A stretch of 64,000 nt of DNA from assembly GCF_900102625.1 (NCBI RefSeq), contig NZ_FMZC01000019.1:1-64000 (forward strand), in the 5' to 3' direction. Shown piece by piece: positions 7,859 through 16,260 of this stretch. A program made the position numbers and the translations under genes. Origin of the DNA: Paracidovorax valerianellae (GTDB lineage: Bacteria > Pseudomonadota > Gammaproteobacteria > Burkholderiales > Burkholderiaceae_C). The notes beneath the pieces were generated by a model. That model searched no databases and was not told where the DNA came from. It worked only from the letters and a program-made list of their open reading frames with translations. Each line of letters starts with the position of its first letter. Within the stretch, counting starts at the first letter, position 1.

Positions 7859-8950
7859 TCAAGCCCTGGTGATTCGTTCCGCAATCGCCTCCCCCACCTG
7901 CGTGGTATTGGCCGTGCCCCCCAAGTCCGGCGTCTTGGGCCCGGTCTTGATCACCTCTTCAATCGCCGCCACGATGGCATCGTGCGCCTGCCTGCCCGCG
8001 CCCTGGCCCTGCGTCAAAAAGTCCAGCATCAGTGCGCCCGACCAGATCATGGCGATGGGGTTGGCGATGTTCTGGCCGTAGATGTCCGGCGCCGAGCCGT
8101 GCACGGGCTCGAACAGGCTAGGGAAGTGGCGCTCCGGGTTCAGGTTGGCCGAGGGCGCGAGGCCAATGGTGCCGGTGGTGGCGGGGCCCAGGTCGCTCAA
8201 GATGTCGCCGAACAGGTTGGTGGCGGCGACCACGTCGAAGCGGCCGGGCTGCAGCACGAAACGGGCGGTGAGGATGTCGATGTGCTGCTTGTCCAGCGTC
8301 ACTCCCGGGTAGCCCTTGGCGATGTCGTCGGCGCGGGCATCCCACCAGGGCATGCTGATGGCGATGCCGTTGCTTTTGGTGGCGAGCGTGACGTGCTTCT
8401 TGGCGCGGCTCTGGGCCAGGTCGAAGGCGAACTTCAAGAGGCGGTTGGCGCCGTGGCGCGAGTAGACCGATTCCTGGATGACGATCTCGCGGTCGGTGCC
8501 TTCGTACATGACACCGCCAATGGACGTGTATTCGCCCTCGGTGTTCTCGCGCACGACGAAGTAGTCGATGTCACCGGGCTTTCTGCCGGCGAGCGGACAC
8601 GGCACGCCTTCAAAAAGGCGCACGGGGCGCAGGTTGATGTACTGGTCGAACTCGCGGCGGAACTTGAGCAGCGAGCCCCACAGCGAGACGTGGTCGGGCA
8701 CGGTGGCGGGCCAGCCGACGGCGCCGAAGAAGATGGCGTCCACGCCGGCCAACTGCGCCTTCCAATCGTCGGGCATCATTTTTCCGTGGGCGGCGTAGTA
8801 GTCGCAGCTGGCCCAGTCGATGGTGCGGCATTCCAGCGCGAAGCCGAAGCGCTCGGCCGCGGTGTGGATGGCGCGCAGGCCTTCGGGCATGACTTCCTTG
8901 CCGATGCCGTCGCCGGGGATGACGGCGATTTTGTAGGTGGTTTTGCTCAT
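7859..8950 (-). CDS. ttuC: tartrate dehydrogenase / D-malate dehydrogenase (decarboxylating)
   Basis: A 363-residue member of the isocitrate/isopropylmalate dehydrogenase superfamily, tartrate/D-malate branch. It oxidises D-malate or tartrate with NAD and Mn2+/Mg2+ in the cytosol. Markers: the N-terminal IAVIPGDGIGKEV, the VRENTEGEYTSIGG block, the metal-binding ATNLFGDILSDLG aspartates, and EPVHGSAPDIYGQNIANP. The start at 8950 is favoured by an AAGGAC site and by the family N-terminus; an in-frame extension to 9043 is not needed. A LysR gene is divergent 105 bases upstream, the usual dmlA-dmlR arrangement. Confidence 0.92.
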   Translation of the reverse strand: MSKTTYKIAVIPGDGIGKEVMPEGLRAIHTAAERFGFALECRTIDWASCDYYAAHGKMMPDDWKAQLAGVDAIFFGAVGWPATVPDHVSLWGSLLKFRREFDQYINLRPVRLFEGVPCPLAGRKPGDIDYFVVRENTEGEYTSIGGVMYEGTDREIVIQESVYSRHGANRLLKFAFDLAQSRAKKHVTLATKSNGIAISMPWWDARADDIAKGYPGVTLDKQHIDILTARFVLQPGRFDVVAATNLFGDILSDLGPATTGTIGLAPSANLNPERHFPSLFEPVHGSAPDIYGQNIANPIAMIWSGALMLDFLTQGQGAGRQAHDAIVAAIEEVIKTGPKTPDLGGTANTTQVGEAIAERITRA

Positions 8951-9055
8951 GGTGTCCTTCAGTGAAAGGGGTGCGGCGGGTGCCGGGTGAAGGCATTGTT
9001 CGGCAGTGCTGCGCAAAATACAATCCGCCGCCTGTGGTCTCATTCTTCACACTTC

Positions 9056-10030
9056 GTGCACAAAATTCCTTCCAGCGATGACCTGCGCGTGTTCATCGTG
9101 GTGGTGCGCAAATCCAGCTTCGGCGAGGCCGCCATCGAGCTGGGCACCTCACCCGCCTATGTGAGCAAGCGCATTCGCCTGCTGGAGGAAGACCTGGCGG
9201 TGAAGCTGCTGCACCGCACCACGCGCCGGGTGGTGGTGACGGAGGAGGGCGAGCGCGTCTTTCACTGGGCGCAGCGCATCCTGGACGATGTGGACCAATT
9301 GCTGCAGGAGGTGGCAGTCACCCGCCGCGAGCCGCGCGGCCTCCTGCGGGTGAGCTGCAGCTTCGGCTTCGGCCGGCGCATCGTGGCGCCAGCGCTGTCG
9401 CGGCTGGTGGAGCGGCACCCCGGGCTGCAGGTGCGGCTGGAGGTGTTCGACCGGCTGGTGGACGTGGCGGGCGAGGGGTTCGACCTGGACGTGCGCGTGG
9501 GCGACGAGATCGCACCGCACCTCATTGCGCGGCGGCTGGCCGACAACCACCGGGTGCTGTGCGCGGCGCCCGCCTATCTGGCGCGCCATGGCATGCCGCG
9601 CACGCTGGCCGATCTTTCCAGCCACGACTGCCTGGTGATCAAGGAGCGCGACCACCCGTTCGGCGTGTGGCGCCTGCGCAGCGGCGGGGCGGAGCAATCG
9701 GTGAAAGTGCGCGGCCCGCTGTCGGCCAACAACGGCGAGATGGCAGTGCAGTGGGCCATCGACGGGCGCGGCATCGTGCTGCGGTCGCTGTGGGACGTGG
9801 GGGCGAGCCTGGTCGGCGGCCAGCTGGTGCGCGTGTTGCCGGACTGGCAACAGGAGGCCAACGTGTGGGCGGTGTACCCGACGCGGCTGGAGCGGTCGGC
9901 CAAGGTGCGCGTGTGCGTGGAGTTCTTGCAGGAGCACCTGCGCGGGGAATGGGCGGCCGGCGGTAGCGGCGGTGGTGGCGTTAGCGGCGTTGGTGCCGAT
10001 GCCGATGCCGATGGTGATGCGCGAGGGTGA
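9056..10030 (+). CDS. dmlR: LysR-family regulator, probably of the divergent malate/tartrate dehydrogenase
   Basis: A ~324-residue LysR regulator starting at a GTG (HKIPSSDDLRVFIVVV) or at an upstream ATG at 8987; neither has a strong ribosome site. The helix-turn-helix (SSFGEAAIELGTSPAYVSKRI) is followed by an effector domain of the DmlR type. The last ~25 residues are a Gly/Ala/Asp tail encoded partly by a hexamer repeat (gccgat, 9999-10016), absent from the family core. Divergence from the ttuC-like gene supports activation by malate or tartrate. Confidence 0.85.
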   Translation: MHKIPSSDDLRVFIVVVRKSSFGEAAIELGTSPAYVSKRIRLLEEDLAVKLLHRTTRRVVVTEEGERVFHWAQRILDDVDQLLQEVAVTRREPRGLLRVSCSFGFGRRIVAPALSRLVERHPGLQVRLEVFDRLVDVAGEGFDLDVRVGDEIAPHLIARRLADNHRVLCAAPAYLARHGMPRTLADLSSHDCLVIKERDHPFGVWRLRSGGAEQSVKVRGPLSANNGEMAVQWAIDGRGIVLRSLWDVGASLVGGQLVRVLPDWQQEANVWAVYPTRLERSAKVRVCVEFLQEHLRGEWAAGGSGGGGVSGVGADADADGDARG

Positions 10031-10129
10031 AAGAGGAGCGGCCGGGCGGCGCCGGTGCCCGGCTTTTTGAAGCGCTGACAGTGCCGCTCATCAAGCCCGA
10101 AAGCGGTCGAGCGCAGGCTGCAAAGACGC

Positions 10130-10157
10130 AAAAAAAGGCGCGCATTGCACGCGCCTT
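10130..10157 (-). terminator. intrinsic terminator after the yqeY gene
   Basis: Read on the minus strand, a GGCGCG / CGCGCC stem with a seven-base loop is followed by seven T residues. It lies just 14 bases beyond the stop of the GatB/YqeY gene. Confidence 0.85.
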
Positions 10158-10170
10158 CGGTGTGCTGAGA

Positions 10171-10620
10171 TCAGCCGGCCAGCGCAGCCTTCACGGCGGC
10201 AGACACCTGGCCCATGTCGGCCTTGCCGGCCAGGCGGGTCTTGACCACGCCCATGACCTTGCCCATGTCGCCGGGGCCCGCGGCGCCCAGTTCGGCCACG
10301 ATGGCTTTCACGGCGGCCAGGGTTTCTTCGGCGGACATGCGCTCGGGCAGGTAGCCCTGGAGCACGGCCATTTCAGACTTTTCCTTGTCGGCGAGGTCCT
10401 GGCGGCCCGCGCCTTCGAAGGCGGTGATGGAGTCTTTGCGCTGCTTGATGAGCTTGTCCACGATGGCGACCACGGCGGCGTCGTCGTCCAGGGAGATGCG
10501 CTCGTCAACTTCCTTTTGCTTGATCGCGGCCTGCAGCAGGCGGATCGTGCCCAGGCGCTCGCTGTCCTTGGCGCGCATGGCGGTCTTCATGTCTTCGGTG
10601 ATCTTTTCTTTGAGGCTCAT
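10171..10620 (-). CDS. GatB/YqeY domain protein
   Basis: A 149-residue protein of the YqeY family, related to the C-terminal tail domain of the amidotransferase subunit GatB (MSLKEKITEDMKTAMRAKD opening; GQVSAAVKAAL near the end). Length is typical. Its cellular role is poorly defined; the GatB link suggests tRNA contact. It follows rpsU in the same direction, a conserved pairing in proteobacteria, with an intrinsic terminator between them that probably lowers its expression relative to rpsU. Confidence 0.93.
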   Translation of the reverse strand: MSLKEKITEDMKTAMRAKDSERLGTIRLLQAAIKQKEVDERISLDDDAAVVAIVDKLIKQRKDSITAFEGAGRQDLADKEKSEMAVLQGYLPERMSAEETLAAVKAIVAELGAAGPGDMGKVMGVVKTRLAGKADMGQVSAAVKAALAG

Positions 10621-10674
10621 GTTTTTCTCCGGTCAACAAGGGGTGGACGGGTGGGGCGGGTTTTGCCCCAAACG

Positions 10675-10710
10675 AAAAAACCCGCGCTTGGCGTCCCTAG
10701 CGCGGGTTTT
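10675..10710 (-). terminator. intrinsic terminator between rpsU and yqeY
   Basis: On the minus strand a perfect AAACCCGCGCT / AGCGCGGGTTT stem runs into a T-rich tract, 31 bases after the rpsU stop. It separates rpsU from the downstream yqeY gene. Confidence 0.9.
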
Positions 10711-10740
10711 GCGGCGGTGAGGCCGGCTGGTGTACCTGGA

Positions 10741-10953
10741 TCAGTACAGCTTCTTGGGCAGCTGCATGCTGCGAACGCGCTTGTAATGGCGCTTGACGGC
10801 GGCAGCCTTCTTGCGCTTGCGCTCTGCGGTGGGCTTCTCGTAGAACTCACGGGCGCGCAGGTCGGTCAGCAGGCCGAGCTTTTCGATGGTGCGCTTGAAG
10901 CGGCGCAGGGCGACGTCAAAGGGTTCGTTTTCTTTTACGCGGATGGTGGTCAT
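10741..10953 (-). CDS. rpsU: 30S ribosomal protein S21
   Basis: A 70-residue S21 ([21 protein letters not shown] opening, basic C-terminus [17 protein letters not shown]). It binds the 30S platform near the anti-Shine-Dalgarno region of 16S rRNA. Length and sequence are typical for betaproteobacteria. Its own ribosome site (TTGGAAA) is weak and rather distant from the ATG. A sigma-70 promoter at 11080-11107 and a hairpin in the 120-base leader suggest it is transcribed and possibly controlled on its own. Confidence 0.97.
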
Positions 10954-11028
10954 TAGCTAATGGTTTCCAAAATTGTGCCCACAGAGGGTATCCGGGAGAT
11001 CGGGCCTGGATGCCATGTGTAGCGGGTT

Positions 11029-11059
11029 CCCCGTCTGTAACTAGTATTGGCCGACGGGG
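11029..11059 (-). promoter_or_regulatory. hairpin in the rpsU leader
   Basis: The transcript leader contains CCCCGTC and GACGGGG as a perfect seven-base-pair stem closing a 17-base loop. It lacks a T tract, so it is not a terminator. A role in S21 autocontrol or message stability is only a guess. Confidence 0.5.
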
Positions 11060-11079
11060 TATTGCCAGCAAAGCCGAAG

Positions 11080-11107
11080 ATTATAGCCTTGTAATCCGGC
11101 CTGTCGA
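11080..11107 (-). promoter_or_regulatory. sigma-70 promoter for rpsU
   Basis: On the minus strand TCGACA (-35, one mismatch) is separated by 16 bases from a perfect TATAAT (-10). It would start transcription about 120 bases before the rpsU ATG. The rest of the 300-base gap to the divergent GGDEF gene shows no other clear signal. Confidence 0.75.
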
Positions 11108-11253
11108 TGGCCGCGTGGCGGGCACGTTGTAGCCAGGCGTATGGCTTGGAATTTGCATGGGGACTGCGGTGGCGCCGTTTCGATGGGCGCCCGTTCCCGC
11201 AACCGCCCCGCGCCGTTTCCCTGGACCCTGCCGCGGGGCCCACGCACCACACC

Positions 11254-14200
11254 ATGGCAATCATGCACCGCGTATCGAGCTGGCTGGGCCGGCTCAGTGT
11301 GGGCCGCAAGCTCATGCTCATCTACCTGCTGGATCTGACGGCCGTGATCTACGTGTCGGGCATCTTGATCCACGAGAAGTTTCTGGCCATCGATTTCGCG
11401 CGCAAGGAGATCGTGGGCACCGCCTATGCGTCGGTCGTGCGCGACGGGCTGATGGGCGCCTTCTTGCCGGCCGACGGCATTGCCGGCATCTTGCTGCACG
11501 ACCGGCTGGCAGCAGTGCGCACGGCGCACGATGCGGCGCTCAAGACGAGCGAGCCGGCCGAGCGTTTCGAGGCGCTGCTGCGCCAGTCCGCCGCGGGCGA
11601 CCCGTCGGGTGCCGGCACCGGCATGCCCCTGGGCGAAGCCAGCGAGCCGGTGCGCGGGCCGTTGCTGCGCCAGGGGCGCGAGCTGCTCACCACGGTGGGC
11701 AACCAGTCCAACCTGATCCTCGACCCCGACCTGGACAGCTATTACGTGATGTCGCTGATCCTGCTGCGCTTTCCGGAGCTGCTGCAGGTCACGCACGACA
11801 CGGTGGCGTTCCTGAACACGCACAGCGCGCGCCAGGGCGACCACCGCGCGGCCGAGCTGCTCACGCTGGCCGGCCGGCTCGATGCGGTCATGCTGGGCAT
11901 CGATGCGGATTACAACCAGGCTTTCATCGCGGGCTCGCCGGCGCTGCGGACGGCGCTGGGCGCGCAGCGCGCGGCCTTGCGCACGGCGGGCAGCGAATTG
12001 CAGGCGCTGCTGCAGGGCATCGCCCAGGGCGACGTGGGCACGGCGGTGGCCGAGCTGCCCGCGCGGCAGAAGGCGCTGCTGGGCGCGCTGCAGACCGCCT
12101 GGGTGCAGGGCACGGTGGAGCTGGACCGGCTGCTGTACGCGCGGGTGGACGACCTTTTCGCGCGCATGTGGCTGCACCTGGGCACGGCGGTGCTGCTGCT
12201 GGGCTGCATCCTGAGCCTGGTGACGCTGGTGGCGCGGCAGATCGCCAAGCCGCTGCAGCAACTGGCGCGCGTGGCCGACGAGGTGCGCCGAAGCGGCGAC
12301 CACACGCTGCGCGCGCACTGGGTCAGCCGCGACGAGATCGGCCGGCTGGTGACTGCCTTCAACGGCATGCTGGCCCAGTTGGACCGCGAGCGCGTGCTGC
12401 AGCAGGAACTGGCCGCCAGCGCCCGCGCCGCCGAGGCGCAGCGCGAACTGGTGGAGGCGCTGCCCATTCCGATGGTGGTCACCTCGGTGCCCGAGCATGA
12501 GGTGCTGCACGCCAACGCCCCGGCAGGCCTGTGGCTGAACGGCACCACCATCGACCCCTGGCGCACGGGCATGGAGCCGGGCGTGCGTGCGCGCTTCTTC
12601 CAGCGGCTGGCCGACCAGGGCGTGGTGGACGAATTCGAGGTGCGCTGGAAGGGCAGCGCCGAGCCGCTGTGGGCCGTGCTGTCGGCGCGGCGGCTGCATT
12701 TTCAGGGGCGCGATGCGATGCTGACCGCTTTCACGCCGATCAACGTGCTCAAGGTGATGGAGCAGCGGCTGGAGCTGTGGGCCAAGGTGTTCGAGGCGTC
12801 GTCCGAGGGCATCATCATCATGAGCGCCGGCCAGAAGATCCTGAGCGTGAACAAGGCGTTCTGCCGCAGCACGCACTACGATTTCTACGAGGTGATCGGC
12901 GAAGACCTGGGCTTCTTGCTGGAAGACGCGGGCGAGCCGCCGCTGGGCCAGCGCATCGCCCGCACGCTGCAGGACAAGGAGTCGTGGCAGGGCGAGGTGC
13001 GATTTCGGCGCCGCTCGGGCGAGACCTACCCGGCCTGGCTCATGGTGTCGGCCGTGCGCGAGGGCGGCAAGGGCGGGGCGGTGGCCAACCACATCGGCAT
13101 CGCCATCGACATCACCGACCGCAAGCGCAATGAAGAGCGCATCCAGTTCCTGGCCCACCACGACGTGCTGACCGAGCTGCCCAACCGCTCGCTGTGCGTG
13201 CAGCGGCTGGAGGCGGCCCTGGCGCATGCGGCCACGGCGGGCGAGCGCGTGGCGGTGCTGTTCGTCGACCTGGACCGGTTCAAGTCGATCAACGACACGC
13301 TGGGCCACCACATCGGCGACGGCCTGCTGCGCTCGGTGGCGGCGCGGCTGGTGCAGGCCGTGCCCGCGCACGACACGGTGAGCCGCCTGGGCGGCGACGA
13401 ATTCGTGATCGTGATGCGCGGCGTGAGCGGCTCCCAGGCGGTGATGCAAACCGTGGACGAGCGGCTGATTCCGCTCATCCGCCAGAGCCATCCGGTGCAG
13501 GGGCACGAGTTGAACGTGTCGTGCAGCGTGGGCATTGCGGTGTACCCCGAAGACGGCACCGATCTGGACGAGCTGATGCGCCGCGCCGACGCCGCCATGT
13601 ACGAGGCCAAGACCACCGGCCGCGACATGGCGCGCCTGTATTCGCTGGAGACTGACCGGCGCGTGCAGGCCCGCCAGGCCATGGAGCAGATGCTGCGCCG
13701 CGCGCTGGAGCGCAACGAGCTGGAGCTGCACTACCAGCCGCGCGTGGACACGCACTCGGGCCGCCTCACGGGCCTTGAGGCGCTGGTGCGCTGGAACCAC
13801 CCGGTGCTGGGCCAGGTGCTGCCGGGCGAGTTCATTCCCATCGCCGAAGAGGCCGGCCTGATCCGCGCCATCGGCGCCTGGGTGATGGAGCAGGCCTGCC
13901 TGCAATGGGCGCGGTGGCAGTCAGGGCCGGCCGCGCTGGCGGGGCTGCCGGTGTCGGTCAACCTCTCGGCCGCGCAACTGGCCGACCCGGCGCTGGTGCC
14001 CGACATCCGCACGCTGCTGGCGCGTTGCGGCATGCCCCCGCGCTGGCTCGAACTGGAGCTGACCGAATCGCAGCTGATGGAAAACGCGGGCGCTGCGCAG
14101 CAGCAGCTCGCGGCGCTCAAAGGGCTGGGCGTGCAGTTGTCCATCGACGACTTCGGCACGGGCTATTCCAGCCTGGCCTACCTCAAGCGCTTTGACATCG

Positions 14201-14481
14201 ACAAGCTCAAGGTGGACAAATCGTTCATCCGCGACATGCTGACCAGCAGCGCCGACATGGCCATCGCCCGCGCCGTGATCGCCCTGGGGCACACGCTGGG
14301 CCTCAAGGTGGTGGCCGAGGGCGTGGAAGACCCGGCCACGGCCCAGGCGCTGGACGTGCTCGACTGCGACGAACTGCAGGGCTACCACTTCAGCCCCGCG
14401 CTGCCCGTGCCGGCGCTGGAGGCCTGGGCACGCGCCTATGCGGGATCGGGCGCCGACGCCGAGGCCCCCGTGCCGTCGTGA
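11254..14481 (+). CDS. membrane-bound PAS-GGDEF-EAL protein (c-di-GMP synthesis/degradation)
   Basis: About 1,075 residues from the ATG at 11254 (a start further upstream at 11107 is less likely). Order: an N-terminal membrane helix (LMLIYLLDLTAVIYVSGILI), a large sensory domain, a second helix (LGTAVLLLGCILSLVTLVA), HAMP, PAS-like segments, GGDEF and EAL. The GGDEF motif is intact (SRLGGDEFVIV, about residue 713), as is the EAL motif (GLEALVRW, about 841), with downstream EAL residues ELTES, DDFGTGYSSL and VVAEGVE present. Either cyclase or phosphodiesterase activity could dominate. The last 46 bases overlap the convergent monooxygenase gene. Confidence 0.93.
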   Translation: MAIMHRVSSWLGRLSVGRKLMLIYLLDLTAVIYVSGILIHEKFLAIDFARKEIVGTAYASVVRDGLMGAFLPADGIAGILLHDRLAAVRTAHDAALKTSEPAERFEALLRQSAAGDPSGAGTGMPLGEASEPVRGPLLRQGRELLTTVGNQSNLILDPDLDSYYVMSLILLRFPELLQVTHDTVAFLNTHSARQGDHRAAELLTLAGRLDAVMLGIDADYNQAFIAGSPALRTALGAQRAALRTAGSELQALLQGIAQGDVGTAVAELPARQKALLGALQTAWVQGTVELDRLLYARVDDLFARMWLHLGTAVLLLGCILSLVTLVARQIAKPLQQLARVADEVRRSGDHTLRAHWVSRDEIGRLVTAFNGMLAQLDRERVLQQELAASARAAEAQRELVEALPIPMVVTSVPEHEVLHANAPAGLWLNGTTIDPWRTGMEPGVRARFFQRLADQGVVDEFEVRWKGSAEPLWAVLSARRLHFQGRDAMLTAFTPINVLKVMEQRLELWAKVFEASSEGIIIMSAGQKILSVNKAFCRSTHYDFYEVIGEDLGFLLEDAGEPPLGQRIARTLQDKESWQGEVRFRRRSGETYPAWLMVSAVREGGKGGAVANHIGIAIDITDRKRNEERIQFLAHHDVLTELPNRSLCVQRLEAALAHAATAGERVAVLFVDLDRFKSINDTLGHHIGDGLLRSVAARLVQAVPAHDTVSRLGGDEFVIVMRGVSGSQAVMQTVDERLIPLIRQSHPVQGHELNVSCSVGIAVYPEDGTDLDELMRRADAAMYEAKTTGRDMARLYSLETDRRVQARQAMEQMLRRALERNELELHYQPRVDTHSGRLTGLEALVRWNHPVLGQVLPGEFIPIAEEAGLIRAIGAWVMEQACLQWARWQSGPAALAGLPVSVNLSAAQLADPALVPDIRTLLARCGMPPRWLELELTESQLMENAGAAQQQLAALKGLGVQLSIDDFGTGYSSLAYLKRFDIDKLKVDKSFIRDMLTSSADMAIARAVIALGHTLGLKVVAEGVEDPATAQALDVLDCDELQGYHFSPALPVPALEAWARAYAGSGADAEAPVPS

Positions 14482-14816
14482 ACGCAGCGCGAATCGGGGG
14501 GCGCCTGTTCGCGCTCGTTCAGGCCGTAGTCGCGCAGCACGGCCGCCACGCGCAGGCGGTAGTCGGCGAACATGCCCGCGCGGCCGGCAGCCTGCGCGTG
14601 GCGGTGGGTCTCGCGCTGGCGCCACTGCGCCACGGCGGACTCGTCGCGCCAGAACGACAGCGACAAGAGCTTGCCCGGCTGGCTGAGGCTTTCGAAGCGC
14701 TCGATGGAGACGAAACCGTCCATGCGCTCCAGCTCGCCGCGCAGCGCCGCCGCGGTGTCCAGGTAGGGCTGGCGGCCTTCGGCGCTGGGCACGACTTCGA
14801 AGATCACGGCGATCAT
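14436..14816 (-). CDS. antibiotic-biosynthesis-monooxygenase (ABM) domain protein
   Basis: A 126-residue protein whose first ~100 residues form an ABM ferredoxin-like fold ([44 protein letters not shown]). Such proteins are dimeric and act on small quinone-like substrates or as haem oxygenases; here the substrate is unknown. The ATG overlaps the stop of the upstream NIPSNAP gene (ATGA), so the two are coupled. The C-terminal ~25 residues overlap tail-to-tail with the GGDEF-EAL gene and look like a read-through extension. Confidence 0.82.
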   Translation of the reverse strand: MIAVIFEVVPSAEGRQPYLDTAAALRGELERMDGFVSIERFESLSQPGKLLSLSFWRDESAVAQWRQRETHRHAQAAGRAGMFADYRLRVAAVLRDYGLNEREQAPPDSRCVHDGTGASASAPDPA

Positions 14817-15214
14817 GCGGCGGCTCCGGGCGCGACGTGGGGCTGCGGTGCGGCTGCGAGCGACAGCGACAGCGGCGGATGGGGCGGTAGGGCCGCGCGC
14901 TGGAAGGTGCCATCCACCACCTCGGCGAAGGTCCGCTCCTCGCGCAGGATGAAGCGCTGGCGCTGCGCCCGCTCGAAGTTGGCGCGGCCTTCCGGATCGG
15001 CCCGCAGCCGCGCGCGGTAGGCCTCGTAGGCGGCCAGGCTGTCGAAGGCGATCAGGCCCCAGGCCTCGTAGTTCGTGCCTTCGCTGGGCACGAAGTAGCC
15101 CAGCAGGTGGCCGCCGCAGCGCGGAATGATGCGGCCCCAGTGCGCGGCGTAGTCGCGAAAGGCGTCGATCTGAAAGGGGTCGAGTTCGTAGCGGATGAAG
15201 CAGGTGAGGGCCAT
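14813..15214 (-). CDS. NIPSNAP family protein
   Basis: A 133-residue NIPSNAP-type dimeric alpha/beta barrel protein ([53 protein letters not shown]). The start at 15214 has a GGAG ribosome site eight bases away. It is coupled to the ABM gene downstream and divergent from an ArsR-type regulator at 15439, which probably represses the pair. NIPSNAP and ABM folds are related, so this may be a two-protein module of one small oxygenase-like activity; the function is not known. Confidence 0.82.
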   Translation of the reverse strand: MALTCFIRYELDPFQIDAFRDYAAHWGRIIPRCGGHLLGYFVPSEGTNYEAWGLIAFDSLAAYEAYRARLRADPEGRANFERAQRQRFILREERTFAEVVDGTFQRAALPPHPPLSLSLAAAPQPHVAPGAAA

Positions 15215-15438
15215 TTGGGTGTCTCCAGTGGGGATGGCGATGAAGGCGGAACGACAGGCAGCGTGGAGGCGGCTTGGCGGCGGAGTGCGGCGCAGACCGC
15301 GAAGGCACCGTACGGGCCTCACGGGCCGCAGGGGCCACGCAAAACACTGCATGGCCGCTATTGGGCGTCCTTCGCCAGAGCCGATGCTTCGCCCTGGAAC
15401 GAACCATTGCCACCTCCGCCTGCGGCACACTCGCCGGC

Positions 15439-16236
15439 ATGAACACCAACCAGATCGCGCACATCGCCGCGCTCGTCGGCGAGCCGGCGCGCACCGGCAT
15501 GCTGCTGGCGCTGATGGACGGGCGGGCGCTCACCGCGCGCGAACTGGCCGATGCCGCGCACATCACCCCGGCCACCGCCAGCCGGCACCTCGCGCTGCTG
15601 GTGGAGGCGCGCTTGCTGTCCGTGCAAAGCCAGGGCCGCCACCGCTACCACCGCCTGGCCACGCCCGAGGTGGCGCGGCTGCTGGAGGGGTTGATGCAGC
15701 TCGCCGTGGGCCAGGCGCCCGCCACCCGCCCCGTGGCCGTGGGGCCGCGCGATGCGGCGCTGCGCCAGGCACGCACCTGCTATGACCACATCGCCGGCCG
15801 CCTGGGCGTGGCGGTGGCCGAGCACCTGCTGGAAGAGGGCGCGATCGTCTTCGACGGCGAGGCCGGCGGGCAGGTGACCGACCGGGCGGCCAGCGTGCTC
15901 GGGCGGCTGGGGCTGGACCTGGGCGGGGAGCCGGCCGGGGGCGCTGTGGGTGGCGACGGCTCAGGCCGCTCAGGCAACTCGGGCAGTTCAGGCCGCGTGG
16001 GCCGCAGCCAGCGCCCGCTGTGCCGGCCGTGCCTCGACTGGAGCGAGCGGCGCCCGCACATGGCCGGGCGCCTGGGTGCGCTGGTCTGCGCGCACTGCCT
16101 GGACCAGGGCTGGCTGCTGCGCCGCGACGGGTCGCGCGCGCTGGGCATCGCCCCGCCCGGCGCCGCCGCGCTGCGCGACTGGCTGGGCACCGCGCGCTGG
16201 GGTGCGGTGGTGGCGCAAGGCCCGTCGGGCGGTTGA
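15439..16236 (+). CDS. ArsR-family winged-helix regulator with C-terminal extension
   Basis: A 265-residue protein. Residues 1-90 are an ArsR-type winged helix ([57 protein letters not shown]). The remaining two thirds contain cysteine-bearing segments ([42 protein letters not shown]), which could bind metal or sense redox state; a low-complexity Gly/Ser insert sits near residue 175. This long form is common in betaproteobacteria. It faces the NIPSNAP-ABM operon across 224 bases and is its likely regulator. Confidence 0.85.
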   Translation: MNTNQIAHIAALVGEPARTGMLLALMDGRALTARELADAAHITPATASRHLALLVEARLLSVQSQGRHRYHRLATPEVARLLEGLMQLAVGQAPATRPVAVGPRDAALRQARTCYDHIAGRLGVAVAEHLLEEGAIVFDGEAGGQVTDRAASVLGRLGLDLGGEPAGGAVGGDGSGRSGNSGSSGRVGRSQRPLCRPCLDWSERRPHMAGRLGALVCAHCLDQGWLLRRDGSRALGIAPPGAAALRDWLGTARWGAVVAQGPSGG

Positions 16237-16260
16237 GGGGCTATTCCCCCTGCGCTTTTG

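Noticed and set aside
7663..7884. 73-codon minus-strand frame between the toxin and the dehydrogenase
   Set aside because: No ribosome site, no family, and it overlaps the end of the dehydrogenase gene; treated as noise.
10954..11253. Possible extra small gene between rpsU and the GGDEF-EAL gene
   Set aside because: The frames have no ribosome site and overlap the rpsU promoter and leader.
11041..13905. 954-codon frame antisense to the GGDEF-EAL gene
   Set aside because: His/Ala/Arg-rich shadow frame; the plus strand encodes intact HAMP, GGDEF and EAL motifs.
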